Assembly (NCBI GenBank): GCA_015501055.1
Contig: JADNYV010000280.1
Location: forward strand, 1-45,135
Origin: Mucidula mucida
Taxonomy: Eukaryota > Basidiomycota > Agaricomycetes > Agaricales > Physalacriaceae
Direction of reading: 5' to 3'
DNA length: 45,135 bases
Shown here: in pieces, positions 28,743-40,402 of the stretch
How the letters are laid out: every line of letters starts with the position of its first letter
How positions within the stretch are numbered: position 1 is the first letter of the stretch
Notes under the pieces: generated by a model
Databases searched by the model: none
Told to the model about the DNA's origin: nothing
What the model saw: the letters and a program-made list of their open reading frames with translations, nothing else
Translations under genes and position numbers: made by a program

Positions 28743-30477
28743 TCACAGTCCGCGCTCTGCGTCAAAGTGGTGGTAGTCCTCCACGAGCACTCGCATCTTC
28801 CAAGGCTGCGAATCCTCGTCGGGCTCCTGGTCGGCCCATGACATATCCTCATCATCAGCCTTTAAAGGATACTGTACGGGGTCGTTTGGCAAGCCGTCAA
28901 TATCTACCTCTTCTTCTTCGGCCTTCATTTTGCGCCTTTTAATCTCTTCCTCGTCTTCCTGAAAAGAGCTGTAAGTGAGAATACAACGCCACAAAAGTAA
29001 AAAAAACTGACAATGTCAAACTCGTCTTCTTTTTCTTCGTATTCGACATTTTCATCAAGCTCCTCAAAGTCAGCTGCGAAAGCGCCCCATCGCTCCACAC
29101 TGGGACTGTGCCAGATGAGGATATTCCCCATCCGAGTTGTCGATGCCATACAGGACTTGCTTGGATGCCACTGAAAAGGCGACTACAGTCAAACGCTAAA
29201 TGCGTAGTGTATGGAAACGGCGCACGTGTAAATGAGTCAAGGCTTCACGTCCACCATCTAGTGCAGTGGCAAACTGCCCATCGTTCGATATATCCCAAAT
29301 GTATATCTTGTGCGTTGCAGCATCGGCAGCGCCGCCAGCCAGCCATTCGCCATTGGGACTAAACGCCATAGAGTGCCACGCCGTCCTGTTAATGGGGTCG
29401 TTGAAACGATGAATCGGCTCCAACTCCATGTCAATGAGCTCTGCATCTTGTGAAGACGGCGGAAAATTTGGAACGTTGAATTGCCGGAGGGTTCGATCAG
29501 AAGAGTTGGTGACGAAACGCCTGCGAGAAGATGGGATCAGAGCAAGAAATGAGGACAAGGCCGATTTGTGTACCGTCCTGTTTTTGAAAACTCGATGCCC
29601 TTCATGAAACCCGCGCCAGATGTCCTGTAGCGCGCGATCATCTGCAAATACTATAAACATAGGATTAATGGGCAACAACATGCTTGCGCCACCTTTCTAG
29701 TTTTCGTGTTGAAGACCAATAGTGTGCCCGAAGATGTCCCAACAAAGATGTACCGCCCAGTTGGGTCAAAACGCGCCACCGTCATTTCAGATCTTGACAA
29801 ATCATCAGCTTCAGACATTCTTATATGATGAACGGCAGGACCTCGAGTCTACCACTTCCTCAACAAGCTCAACACGCGATCGGTACTCCTTCCTGCGATC
29901 GACGAGATACACTTCGCCGGTATCGAGTAATGCCAAGATGATCTTGCTACGCTTTAACATCATCACTTTTGTTTACAGACATCAAAACAGGCGCGTATAC
30001 ACACCTATTCCGTGGATGGAACGACGCAGAGAGGACAGGCGAGTCGAAGCGGATGGTCGCGTACCGCTGGAGCGGGTCGCACTCCGAGGCGAGATCCCAG
30101 ACAATGACGTTCCAGTCCTTGGACGACGTCAACACGAAGCGCGAGTTTCTCGACCAACTAGAAAAAAAGGGTTGGTCACACTGGAGTGCCACGCTGGTGA
30201 GAACTCACCCACTCGAGATTGGTGACAGACTTGACGTGGCCCACGAGCGAGCGCACCTCGGCGCGCGTTTCCAGGTCCCATATGGAGGCGCTGCCGTTGT
30301 ACTGTCCGCAGGCAATGTATCTTCCAGAGGGATCGAAACGCGCGAATAAGGCGTAGGCATACAGCGAGGTTTGCACTGTCGTGGGATGGCCAAGACTCCC
30401 AAATGGATCTGATGGTTTATGAGAAGGATTAGTGCAGACTTTGTATGAGGCTACAGACTGATTAATTGTTCATTCAT
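28743..30477 (-). CDS. SWD1: COMPASS subunit Swd1/RbBP5 (WD40), with a 1-nt frameshift
   Basis: Eight exons: 30477-30459, 30408-30213, 30157-30005, 29946-29693, 29641-29574, 29520-29226, 29170-29012, 28958-28743. The start MNEQLINPFG aligns with the short N-terminus of RbBP5-type proteins. WD repeats: FARFDPSGRYIACGQYNGSA, GHVKSVTNLDWSRNSRFVLT, DWNVIVWDL, MTVARFDPTGRYIFVG, TNSSDRTLRQF and TAWHSMAFSPNGEWLAGG. The C-terminal hallmark FEELDENVEYEEKEDEFDI is followed by an acidic tail (EEEEVDIDG). Swd1 binds the SET1 methyltransferase module for H3K4 methylation. Exon sizes total 1360, one more than a multiple of three. Around 29845 the frame must shift from VELVEEVVDS to RMSEADDLSRSEM, so one base is extra in exon 4. 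Either an error or a disabling mutation. Otherwise 452 residues, normal length. Confidence 0.9.
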
Positions 30478-31134
30478 GGCCGTTCATGGGACAGAGGATG
30501 ATGGTGGTTAAGGTGTAAGGTTAGGGTTCGCCTACGATCCGAGCATCCGAAACTGCTGCAGTTACTCGGCGCCATCACTACTACTATGTAGTGGACATGA
30601 TTAGTTCGTAGCACACTTTCTGTGTTCCTCTAATCTACGCGCCTCTGACCAACCTTCATCACGACAAACTCGCGGCATATGGCTTCCTAATAGCAGAGGG
30701 ATACATTCCTCCCTTACGACGTCCGGGATGATTTGTATACTGCTCTCCAGTAGCTCAGCGGCTTCTGTGTTACATTAAAGAACTACCATGTAGTCATATT
30801 TTTTTGTGGCTAGGGGGAAGACTCCTGGCTGGCTAGGCGCCGTGTCATCAAGCGCCGAGGTTGCTTCTTCAGTCGCTCACGGTGATTTTTGGTAGTAGGC
30901 TGTCAACGCTTTGCAAATGAACGCGAGTTGTTATGCGCTCGTTCCCCCCTCTCGCGTAGTTGAAAATCCAGCGCAACACAGCGGGGTGTACGTGCCCAGA
31001 TAATCAACCTCGCTTTCTATTTCTTATCATATGAAAATCATTACATTCGTAGCATTCGTCCCAGACGCATTACCATGAATGGTGGCCAGTTGCGCTGGTA
31101 TGTCGTGAAGTTAATAATACACTGGTAATATAAT
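30478..31134. other. Intergenic region between SWD1 and the permease
   Basis: About 650 bp between the start of SWD1 (leftward) and the end of the permease gene (also leftward). It should hold the SWD1 promoter and the permease 3' UTR. A short plus-strand open stretch at about 30646-30730 shows no splice or homology support. No tRNA or repeat seen. Confidence 0.45.
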
Positions 31135-33904
31135 CTATCGTGTGATAATTCGTGTTCCCAAGTCGCCAACTGCGTAAGGAAAATGTGCGCCAGGACAGCT
31201 AATAAACATCAGAGATGGAGGTATAGCCAATTGATGTGCAAGTGCGGCTATAGTCGAAGGCTCGAGTGGACTATGGACCATCAGCTGTGAGCTTATCGTC
31301 AGCATCGTTCACATGCTAAAGTTTAAAAGACGTTTACCAAATCTATCGTTATTTCAGGAAATGCTTCGTCTAGAACTAAGTATGAAGCAGTCAGCGATCC
31401 ACAATCATCACAAAGGTGGGGAAACGAACTCTTAGCATTAGCTTCTAGCTCGGAGGGTACACCGCGTTCTTCATCGACAAAATGAACGATCTTCAGATAT
31501 GACGTCTCTTCGTTCCGTCTAACATACATAATCATGTGGAAGATGTGGTTGATCTGCCTCATAAGCTTCAAAGACCGGGAGCGTTGGCAATCTTCTCACC
31601 TCATCAGATTTAACTAACACGCAAACAGTTCTCCGCTTCATCTTTGCAATCTTGGTAATCAGCTTCGAGCCCCACATACGAGAGAGTTTCCAACGATGTA
31701 GTAACGGATACTGATCATACAGCCAATAAAGCGTTCCCAATAATTTCGCCTTGTTCTGTGTTGCGGCGAAGAGTATTACAATCGCGAAGAAATACGCGCA
31801 AAAATATCTAGGGATACCGTCAGCAGGACGGGAGCTTGGGGCAAGGACAACGAACCCTGCTGTACTCGGATCTATGGCTATGTTGCCTGCAAAGACAGTC
31901 GGGGAAAGAGCTAACGTTAGCAGTACAACGGTCAATGGAGTGTGCGGGCTTCTAGGTAAGCGACCACGATTGAATTTGAGGACGAGGAGCGAGATCGGAA
32001 ACAACGCCATAACAGTCAGCCATACGAGAGAAAACCTGATGAGCTAACATTAGAAGGAATAAGTGAGACCCGAGAACGAGACTGACATCTTCGACATGAT
32101 TGCCAGGCTTGCCCCAGTCGTGGCATAAACAAGACCGCTGAACCCGATGAAGGAAAGGACCGAGATATATGGAGCGCCCGTGAGTGGTAAAGGCGTAAGG
32201 AATACAGCCGGTAGCACTCTGTCGTGAGCCAGCTGCTCAAAGAGCTCACATGCACTGACGATGCCTTAACGTTATGAGACAAGCCCGAATCAGTTAGAGA
32301 GCCTGCCTTACCGGTCAAGACGCCGCCACAAAGCACGATGATGGCATCTACGACGACCCAGATACGTAACCATCGTCCACCAGACTGCAGAATGCTGAGA
32401 TGGTGCTATGGAGATATGAAGAAAAGACTCGCCACTTCCGCAAGTAAACTGAGCACATTCTCAGCTGCCAGGACCTTCTCCATGGGAACGACGGCCATAA
32501 GAAGGGTCATAACGAGGAAGTTCAACATAATCGCGGGAATATGTAGATTCCGTAGCACCAGCGGAAAACGGCCGGGTTTGATTTTGGCGATGTATGAAGG
32601 AGTACCTGTGACATTTATTAATGATGCACGTCGAAAACAGCAAGGAGAAAGGCGCAATGGGTCTTGGAGACGCCCGTCCGAGAATACAGCCAGCCACAAA
32701 GCCGTAGCTGTGCCTCTACACAGTTTGGTGTGATGCGCCACGGAACAAGAATCTTACATTCGAAACCGGTTAGCCCGAGCATCCCCAAGCAAAAGCCATT
32801 GAAAATCTGATGAGCAATGTCGCTCCCTGAGGACGCAGAGTGGGTATGCCAATTTTGCTCCAACTGCGCATTTCCAATTCGTCCCCAGTGAACGGCGGAC
32901 GCCACAATCAACGCGACCATCGAACCGATCTACTGAGTTGAGTTTGTATCTTGTGGTGACAGCGACATGACTTACGTGAAGTGATAAAACTGCCAGAGCC
33001 AAGCGCGCACTTTCTTTCATGCCGCTAAGACTGATGATCGTGAACAGAACCAGGACTATAATGGCGCCAACAAATGACGGGAAGGGTAGAGCAACCTCCG
33101 CAGACAAGTAAGACGCGGCTGTAGCAGCTGACACTACCGCGGTCGAGGCAAAGTCGAGGAGAAGGAGAGATGCGCCGATCAAAGCGAATGACTTGGTAGA
33201 GACATTCAAGCTATAATGGAGATGAGTTAGTGTGTATCAAGTGAGCCACATGAGCGCACATGTATGAGTATGGCGCGCCCGTGATAGGCAAAGCTGAGCC
33301 TAATTCTTCCATTATGGGGCGCCATAAGAATAAAGCGAGTGCAGCCGTAAAGAGTGATATTGGGGAACTGAAAAATAAGCCGGTGAATGTAGATACACGG
33401 GGATATAGCAAGCGAGCGTACTACACGCTGGCAACTGCGGCAACGGCGGGCAAGGCGTAAAATACACTACCAAGGACTGCGTTGCCGGCGAGTGCAGTGG
33501 CAGTATATTGACCAAGGACCTTTTGCTCGCGTAATGATGTGACGCGTGTCTTTCCCGCGAGTTCGTCCTCGGCCGTGAGCTTGGTGTGAACAACCGAGCC
33601 CCAACCAGCAAACTCAAAGTCGTTTGAGAGATTGAGAAAGCGCGACGGGACTGTCGTAACCTTGACTGAATCCTTTCGTCGCTTGCGTTGCCTGCGGAGG
33701 ATCACATCGAACTGGGACTCTTGGAAAGTAGGCGGAGAGTTCGTGTCTATATCTGGGTCTATACCACTGTTTCAGCGCAAAGAAACAGCCCGATATACGC
33801 GTCAAGGTACCTGCCATTGAGGGCCGCTGAATAGGCTCAATCGCGATCCAAGGCTCCATATCGCTCACGTCCGCTTCGGCGTTTGGAGGGGCGTCCCAAT
33901 CCAT
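31135..33904 (-). CDS. Amino-acid permease (APC superfamily) with C-terminal soluble domain
   Basis: Twelve exons (33904-33811, 33758-33422, 33367-33260, 33210-32976, 32929-32758, 32605-32436, 32384-32312, 32264-32087, 32035-31600, 31553-31430, 31375-31338, 31284-31135) total 2115 nt and give 704 residues with no indel. The N-terminus is acidic and cytosolic; SLREQKVLGQYTATALAGNA starts the first transmembrane region. Further helices include SPISLFTAALALFLW, GASLLLLDFASTAVVSAATA, PSFVGAIIVLVLFTIISLSG, GFCLGMLGLTGFECTPSYIA and WVVVDAIIVLCGGVL. After the last helices a soluble tail of about 150 residues carries RNEETSYLKIVHF, VPSELEANAKILDEAFPEIT and PPSLMFISCPGAHFPYAVGD. This tail is typical of a basidiomycete permease group. 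Substrate unknown. One intron is 152 nt; the rest are 46-62 nt. Confidence 0.9.
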
Positions 33905-34391
33905 TTTGTACCAACTTTGGCGCGTTCAAAGGGCGTCAAAGAGTGGATCGGCTAACCGCTTTCGACGAAGATGGATGAAAGAACCAACTCCTAAAATCCA
34001 AATTGGTTGCCATTGACGCCCACGTGATGTTACCACTTTGTCGACTGTGACACCATAGTGACACGGACAATAAAGACCTTTCAAATCCAGGACAAAGGAA
34101 GAGCAGATGAAAAGCTAAATCTGTATCGCTCGGTGTCCCACTCCTGGCTACTTTGTCTCCTCAAGCTCCTCAAACTGGTGATCAATCCTGTCATGAATCC
34201 TATCTGAAACGAGAGAGTCAAGTACCTACAGCGGAATGTAATCATGCAGAAATCGAGATGTTTACCACAGATCAGTATCGAACGAATGATCCAGGAGCTA
34301 CAGTAAGTGCCTACTTCATAGAGCGTCCAGACTCCAATTGTAGTGTTCCTTCAAGACCAAGTACGCTTGTCATACTTTTGGGGGGAAACAG
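33905..34391. other. Promoter region of the permease and unassigned sequence
   Basis: The permease promoter (leftward) lies here. From about 34150 there are open plus-strand stretches (for example 34153-34413) with possible splice signals (GTAAGT at 34303, TAG at 34343, CAG at 34391), but no reading frame joins into a recognisable protein. Confidence 0.35.
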
Positions 34392-34535
34392 GTTCAAGTT
34401 ATTAGATCCATAGATCTCAAGAATCGAGAAACCCAGCTCGCGAAAGCCATTGCAATGGATCCTCGACGAATCGATTTCAAAGTCGGTAATGATGGCCGGC
34501 TTGATCTGCCGTTCCGTTCGGCAGACAGCACTTGA
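34392..34535 (+). CDS. Possible last exon of a small unrecognised gene
   Basis: After an acceptor-like AAACAG at 34391, an open frame of 47 codons reads VQVIRSIDLKNRETQLAKAI, then AMDPRRIDFKVGNDGRLDLP and FRSADST-stop. The charged heptad-like first half and compact basic second half look like genuine protein, and it ends 17 nt before the ATG of the next gene on the same strand. Upstream exons could not be joined in frame. It may be a short coiled-coil protein. Confidence 0.35.
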   Translation, partial: VQVIRSIDLKNRETQLAKAIAMDPRRIDFKVGNDGRLDLPFRSADST

Positions 34536-34552
34536 TTCCCGACCTCCACGAC

Positions 34553-35727
34553 ATGGCCTACGTTGCGGTCGATGCAGACGATGTGAGTTCACCGTCCAAG
34601 TTACTGTGGTTTTCCGGTACTTATGACATCCTTTGCAGCGTCTAGAAGAGGGCCCAGAAGGTCTCCAGTTCAAATGTAACCTGGTCCATTACACGAAATA
34701 CCCATTTGCTTTAACCGTTTATTAGCATTTCTGGGAGACGCCAACACAGATACAACTGGCAGGGGTGTTGGGCATGCTGACCGAGGTCTGTCATTTATCT
34801 CTGTACGGAGCAAAATGCGTGTCTGAACGCGTGTTTAGGGTATCTCGCAGACCGACCATACCCAGCCAAGGGCACCTCCGGCTTCTGGACAGTGGAATAT
34901 TATCAACAATATTTCGACATCGACACAAAGGCCGTGCGCTCACCTGATCTCATTCTAGGATGTTCCCTGACGCTAGGTTGTTTTAGGTCTTGACCCGATG
35001 TTATGCAACTCTGCTTCCCACCTCTACGGACTACCTCTCCACCCACCTTAACCCCGCCGACCTCTACGGTCCTTTTTGGACTCTGACTACATTGATATTT
35101 GCTCTCTTCTTGTCATCCAGCCTTGGCGCGTCTATCGCTGCGTACCTCTCTGCCCCAGGGTCAGAATACGACTATGACTTTCAATTATTATCGATTGCCG
35201 TCTCGCTAGTATACGCGTACGGACTTGGATTCCCGGTGCTACTTTGGATTGCCCTGCGATACCTCGGTGTAGGAGAATGGAGCGTAGTGGAGGCTGTTGC
35301 GGTATGGGGCTACTCGATGTTTGTCTGGATTCCTGTCGCAGTGAGTAGATGGTGTATTCTTACTTCAGATTTACCCACCAAATTATCTTAAGGTTCTCTG
35401 TGTTATCCCGGTGCCGCTCCTGCGTTGGGCCCTCGTGGCCGTTGCGTTTCTCCAGTCAGGGTACTTTCTCGTCCGGAATGTCTACCCCATTCTTGCTTCG
35501 GTATGTGTACATACAAAACTTCAGTTCAAAGCTCATCCCTGCCTCAGGCTGAAGCAAAGGCAACACGTCTGATTATCATTGCCATCGCGGTTCTTCACGC
35601 GGGACTAGCCTTGACGTTCAAAGTCTTATTTTTCAGCTACTACGTTGTAGATAAAATTGGTATGGATTTACCTCTGCCTGGTGGAGATGCTCCTACTACA
35701 CCTCCTCCTTCGTCTACTGCTACTTGA
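34553..35727 (+). CDS. Yip1-domain Golgi/ER membrane protein (YIPF1/2-Yip5 type)
   Basis: Seven exons (34553-34582, 34639-34675, 34726-34785, 34839-34933, 34987-35340, 35393-35500, 35548-35727) total 864 nt and give 287 residues. The N-terminus MAYVAVDADDRLEEG leads to the family motif GFWTVEYYQQYFDIDTKAVL, then HLNPADLYGPFWTLTTLIFA, which marks YIPF1/YIPF2/Yip5-type proteins. Five hydrophobic helices follow (about residues 120-270), including YAYGLGFPVLLWIALRYLGV and LLRWALVAVAFLQSGYFLV. The tail ends in a Pro/Thr-rich stretch. Yip proteins bind Rab GTPases and act in vesicle traffic at the Golgi. All introns are GT-AG, 47-56 nt, and every junction preserves conserved sequence. No defect seen. 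Confidence 0.9.
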
Positions 35728-35845
35728 TGGAAATTCTTGTAATAAATTATGAAATTCTTGCGTGTAATGAGACCCTAACCCGAATATTCGCTTGACTTGT
35801 TGCTTCCATTCCGACATAAACGACGCGCAACTCCTGGATGCTGTC

Positions 35846-37544
35846 ATGAGTTGGTTGAATATTGACTTGCACTCTCATCGGACGCAGCTTGTCGCGACGG
35901 CCATAGCCGCGTCGGTGGCTACCGGAACCGTTGTTTCTGCCTACAACGCCTATTCCAGACGTACACGGCGACGGAACCTGAACGATGACATTCTGAAGTC
36001 AATAGCGAACAAGGGCTCGAATTTCAACTTTCAAAAACAGCTGCGCGAGGAGAGGGAGGCCGAGGAGATTTCCCTCAAGCCCAGAGCGACGACGTTTGAC
36101 GAGAACCTCATTCGGGAGCAGCTGGCCCGCAATTACGCATTTTTTGGCGACGACGGCATGGAGAAACTTCGCGCAGGGAGCGTAGCGGTCATCGGATGCG
36201 GCGGCGTCGGCAGCTGGGCAGCGGTGATGCTCGTGCGATCGTGAGTGGGCCCCGTGGCTGCAAAAAAAACGAAATGACTGAGTCCTGGCTTGCAGGGGCG
36301 TCTCCAAGATTCGCCTCGTAGACTTTGACTATGTCACTCTCTCCTCCCTCAACCGGCATGCGACGGCGACCGTTTCGGACGTTGGCATGCCCAAGGTAAA
36401 GTGTATCGCCAATGCCCTTAGACAGATGGCCAGATGGGTCGATGTCGACGACCGGGTCGAAATATGGCGCAAGGAGGAAGGTGGCCTCCTGCTCGAAGGG
36501 GTAGATTGGGTCATAGGTATACCTTTTTGGTCGCGTCCTTGCTCCGCGTCCTGACCCTGCCCTCTTCAACAATTCATAGATGCCATAGATAACATTTCCA
36601 CCAAAGTGGACTTGTTAAAGTATTGTTACGATAATAACATCAAGGTCAGCTTCCCTCGCTCCCGTAATGTTTTCCCCAAATGACCAAGACGTGGTTCAGG
36701 TCTTCTCCTCCATGGGAGCTGGCGCAAAGTGCGACCCCACGCGGGTTCAAATCAGCGATATATCGTACACGATCTATGATCCTCTAGCGCGTTCCGTTCG
36801 GAGACGTCTTCGTCTGATGGGCGTCCCGTCTGGGAATCCCGGTAGTGTATTCTACGGAAGTTCCTAGCGATGTAAAACTCCTCCCATTACCTGAAGAAGA
36901 GTTCCAGAAAGGTCCGGTCAAGGAGCTTGGGGTATTCGACGACTTTAGGGTCCGAATCCTGCCAGTTCTTGGTTTGTCGTTCGCGCCCTTGAATTTCACT
37001 CCGTTATCTCAATTTAGTTCCTCAGGTCCTCTACCGTCGATATTTGGATTACACGTCGCCACTTACATCATTTGTGAGCTCGCCGGAAAACCCATCCTAA
37101 ACCCTCTTCCGATCAAGAATCGTAGAAAGGTGTATGAAAAACTTCTGCGGGACCTTGCTAAACGAGAATCACTCCTCGCCGGACAAGAGCTCAAGTAGGC
37201 GCTTCGCTTCTTCTCCAGCCTTTCGTCCGCTAACGGAAAGCACAACAGTAAGCTTCCAATAGATGAAGACGATGTGGCTTTCATATTTGAAGACGTCTAC
37301 CGTGGGCGCTCAGTCGTTCCACCTCACGATGTTCCGGCTCGCCCTACGCTTATTCGGTGGGAAATGAAAAATCCCCTCAGCCTGCACAATTGTGTCGTCA
37401 TGGAATACAGCGACGCGGAAAAGCACGCACAGCAGTGCGGTACTGAAGGTCTAAGCCCGCTAAGCATATGGGGAGACGGAGCCTCAAGAGCTAGTGCGCC
37501 GCCGTGCCCAAGAAATCTCCCGGTATATCGAATGGCATGCTTGA
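35846..37544 (+). CDS. TCD1: tRNA threonylcarbamoyladenosine dehydratase (Tcd/CsdL-like), two 1-nt insertions
   Basis: Six exons: 35846-36240, 36296-36516, 36580-36644, 36700-36971, 37026-37194, 37249-37544. The N-terminus has a membrane segment (QLVATAIAASVATGTVVSAY), expected for the mitochondrial outer-membrane yeast Tcd proteins. The E1-like adenylation core follows: REQLARNYAFFGDDGMEKLR, VAVIGCGGVGSWAAVMLVRS (nucleotide loop), DNISTKVDLL and PSIFGLHVATYIICELAG, then DDVAFIFEDVYRGRSVVPPH. These enzymes cyclise tRNA t6A to ct6A. Exon sizes total 1418, two above a multiple of three. The two extra bases are visible as one G too many at 36832-36834 (SG to IPVVYSTEVP) and at 37470-37473 (IW to EPQELVRRR). 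Corrected, it would be 471 residues, ending EWHA. Either homopolymer errors or a decayed copy. Confidence 0.88.
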
Positions 37545-38962
37545 ACTGCGGATAACCCTCCGTCAAGTAATCCGCGGGGGCGTGTATAATGTGCGTATTA
37601 TACCGCCTAACGAATTTTTAATGTAATCTGAATCAAATGTCCAGACTTTATCCTGTCGCCGTTGGTACCGTGTCATTTGGAGGCCTCCCGCTTTCCCGTG
37701 GTCAAGCTCATTTAATCCAAGTCAACAATGCGAATTTCGCTGGTTTTGCATCTTTACGTATGTGCGTGCGCTGTGACATCGCGATTTGCACGCAATTTCA
37801 CTTACTTACATGAAATCATGTACTAGTGATTTTGTATATCCGCTGGGACAGTATAATCAAGGGATCCTTCTTTACGGGAACTCTACGACCGACTTATCGT
37901 GGCGCCCGTTCTCAAGGTACTTCGTCATCCAAGTTAAGGAACGTCTTCAGTGCATGGATGCGTCAGACCTACATAGTGATCATATTCAGCTATTCATCTT
38001 CTAGACTAGAGTAAATGCGCACGAGCAATTCATCACCGCCGTTGGAGTAGACTCAAGCTGTATACTCGTCCGCCGCTACATTCCTCGCTTTGCCCCTGGA
38101 GTAAAACATGCCACCCGGGCTGCAAACCTCGACTTTTGGGTGAGCCTGATGACCTACTCAATAAGGCTTTAGTACGCTTTCCAACCCAAAATTCAAGTTT
38201 TAAAGTTTCAAACGAGGCTCAGAATGCCCAACGGGTGCATAGTTATCCCCGGTTAACGGGCTCTGTTATGGCAAGGTGTCTATCTATTCGCTTTCTCTCG
38301 TATCCATAACCATATTCTGAAATGGTTCTTAGGCACCACCTCTAGTCGGCGATATCGCAATTGCGCTGACTTGGTTCCCATTCCCCCAGCGATACCTACT
38401 TCCGCTCAGGCCTCCGGAATCCCGATCAGTATAATTCGACGCCGCCGATCGCGATTTCTTTTTTTTCTGCCCTTTCAACAGACGGGATGTGGGATTCGCA
38501 AGTCCGGGCTAACGAGCTGGTGACATATCCGGACCCTTATGTACCCCCAGAAAGGACCTCTGTGCGATCCAGGGACACTGTGTTCATGTTCACAATCTAG
38601 CCAGGAGAGAAGTTTTGCCCTTCGTATTCTGACAGAACACACAGATCTTTTTGAATGTATATGTACGCCAGGCATTTCCGCATGAGGAGGGAACCGCGCT
38701 TAAGATTTCCCTTCAGCTTCTCTCGGCTAAGGGCATGGTTTTTTTTTCCTTCTCTAATGAAATTCTCATACGCCCTGCTGTGCATCCGGGACGAGCTTGC
38801 GCTTTTCGGTGATTTTGCGGTCTTCTAGGGCGATTGGCGGAGAATATCATTTGAGGTCCCCGTGAAGGGTGTGTGTGTGTATGGTATAGTATAAAGTCTC
38901 AGATCATGAGGATCCCCTGGCTATCAGCGTTTCCTCCTCGTCTTTCGCATCCCCCCCTACCA
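37545..38962. other. Long intergenic stretch upstream of the O-methyltransferase
   Basis: About 1.4 kb. An open plus-strand frame at 37638-37760 (MSRLYPVAVGTVSFGGLPLS) followed by scattered frames with possible splice sites (GTATGT at 37759, CTAG at 37826) could be a degenerate gene, but it does not assemble. A GTATAAAG TATA-like box at about 38888-38895 lies 68 bp upstream of the methyltransferase ATG, after a (TG)n run. Confidence 0.4.
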
Positions 38963-39821
38963 ATGGCTGTTGTTGTCCCCAATGTTAATCCTACCACTAT
39001 CGAGGACTGGGCTGCCTCGGCCGAGCTCACCAACTCGTTCCTTCTCAACGAGGATCATGCTTTGAAGGCCGCCATCAAGAACACGGAAGAGAAGGGGCTC
39101 CCATTCGAAATTGCTGTCCCTGCTGAACAGGGCAAGCTGCTGCAACTCCTGGCGACTTCTATACGTGCGAAGCGCATCCTTGAAATTGGCACCCTCGGCG
39201 GGTACGACGCGTTTCTTTCGTTTTTTTTGCGCTTTCTTAAATAGTAAAACGCTTCGTAGGTATTCTGCTATATGGCTTGCACGAGCGTTACCTGAAGATG
39301 GGGAACTGGTTACGCTCGAGCTGAATGAAAGACATGCGCAGGTTCGTTTATCTTCTTCTTTGTGCTATGATGTCAGATGTACTCACGATGATGTCTCTAT
39401 GTAGGTCGCTCGTGAAAACATTGCCATCGCGGGGCTGAGCAGTAAAGTCAAGGTCATCGTAGGACCTGCGACCGCTGCGCTGGTGGAGATGCAGCCGGAT
39501 CCGCCGTTTGATTTCATCTTCATCGACGCGGACAAGGCCTCCAACACCGATTACTTTACCCACGCCAAGCGGTTAGTGCGCACTGGGGGCACGATTGTGA
39601 GTTTTTCCTTGTTAAAAGTACGTTCGTTGAACCGCGACTAGATTGTCGACAACATGATGTTGGTCGGTTTGGTCGCCAATATGTCGTATTCGGACGACAA
39701 CGTTGAGGGCGTACGGGCGCTGCTGAAGGCGCTGAAAGACGACCCCGAGGTCGACTGCACGGCGGTCGGCACGGCGTGCTACAAGGGCTTTGACGGGTTC
39801 CTTTACGCTGTGAAGAAATAG
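38963..39821 (+). CDS. Class I O-methyltransferase (CCoAOMT/COMT-like)
   Basis: Four exons (38963-39201, 39260-39341, 39405-39596, 39642-39821; introns 58, 63 and 45 nt) total 693 nt and give 230 residues, the normal size for this family. Motifs: RAKRILEIGTLGGYSAIWLA (SAM-binding motif I), LPEDGELVTLELNERHAQVA, FDFIFIDADKASNTDYFTHA (metal-binding DADK and YF), GGTIIVDNMMLVG (NM metal ligand) and a final FDGFLYAVKK. The enzyme should transfer methyl from SAM to a catechol-like hydroxyl using Mg2+; the substrate is unknown. The ATG at 38963 fits the family start and the TATA box at 38888. An in-frame ATG at 38873 would precede the TATA box and is less likely. Confidence 0.92.
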
Positions 39822-40040
39822 ATTAAGAGCAAAAGGATGTTATATAATGTATTTCACTCTGGACTCTTCCTATCTCTCTCTCTTTCGGTGTTCAATGGGA
39901 TTTATCATCGATGTACATAATAATTATCACGACAATACATACAACTCTAAAGATACAACAATATCGTATCGTACAGCCGCCGTGGCGTTACACACACCAT
40001 ACATGTGAAACTCGTCCAAAAGCTTAACTTACAACAGCCT

Positions 40041-40376
40041 TCACGTAAGATGTAATAGAACAGTTCGCCTTTGCGAAGTCGAAGAAGCCACACACAGAGT
40101 CAAGAAGGTCCCGAGAAAGAAGCCCGTCAAGGCGTACGACACGGTCAACGATAATCTGTTTCGCGGCTCGGTTGGCGGCGGGGAGTCTGGCGCAGCGTCA
40201 GATTCAAACGTGGCCTGCACGGCGACAGAAGAATGTGGAGTGGGTGGCGGCAAGTGTGGCGAGGACAAAGTCTGCTTCCCACTTGAAGACATATTCGCAA
40301 AGTATTGAGTGAGGGAAAGGGGCGGTGACGAGAACGGAAGACTGGTCAGCCGTTTCCTTTCCTGCAGCCCGGGCAT
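40041..40376 (-). CDS. Proline-rich exon with one membrane helix, possibly the end of the next gene
   Basis: This minus-strand frame encodes a Ser/Pro-rich stretch (SSPHLPPPTPHSSVAVQATF) and then a single hydrophobic helix (LTVSYALTGFFLGTFLTLCV) near the C-terminus. It lies 27 nt beyond the stop of the 40403-41661 gene on the same strand. A GT near 40415 and an acceptor TCTTCAAG near 40290 could splice it in frame as a third exon and give that protein a C-terminal membrane anchor; otherwise it is a separate small protein. I cannot decide from sequence. Confidence 0.45.
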   Translation of the reverse strand: MPGLQERKRLTSLPFSSPPLSLTQYFANMSSSGKQTLSSPHLPPPTPHSSVAVQATFESDAAPDSPPPTEPRNRLSLTVSYALTGFFLGTFLTLCVASSTSQRRTVLLHLT

Positions 40377-40402
40377 GCTGAGATGGTCGAATGAATTCGG
40401 TG

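Noticed and set aside
28743..30477. Plus-strand frames of 120-170 codons across this region
   Set aside because: They are antisense shadows of the Swd1 exons, whose spliced WD40 protein is well supported.
32606..32757. Unusually long intron (152 nt) in the permease, suspected to hide an exon
   Set aside because: The flanking protein sequence (GLTGFE-CTPSYIAKIK) is contiguous and the phase fits, so no exon is missing; simply a longer intron.
34311..34673. A 120-residue minus-strand frame upstream of the Yip gene
   Set aside because: It lies antisense to the first exons of the Yip-family gene and the small candidate exon, with no domain or splice support.
36730..36760. GGGTTCAAATC resembling a tRNA B box
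   Set aside because: It lies inside an exon of the t6A dehydratase and no cloverleaf or A box accompanies it.
37786..38014. Short plus-strand frames with splice-like borders
   Set aside because: They could not be joined into a continuous protein and show no recognisable motif; mentioned only as part of the intergenic description.
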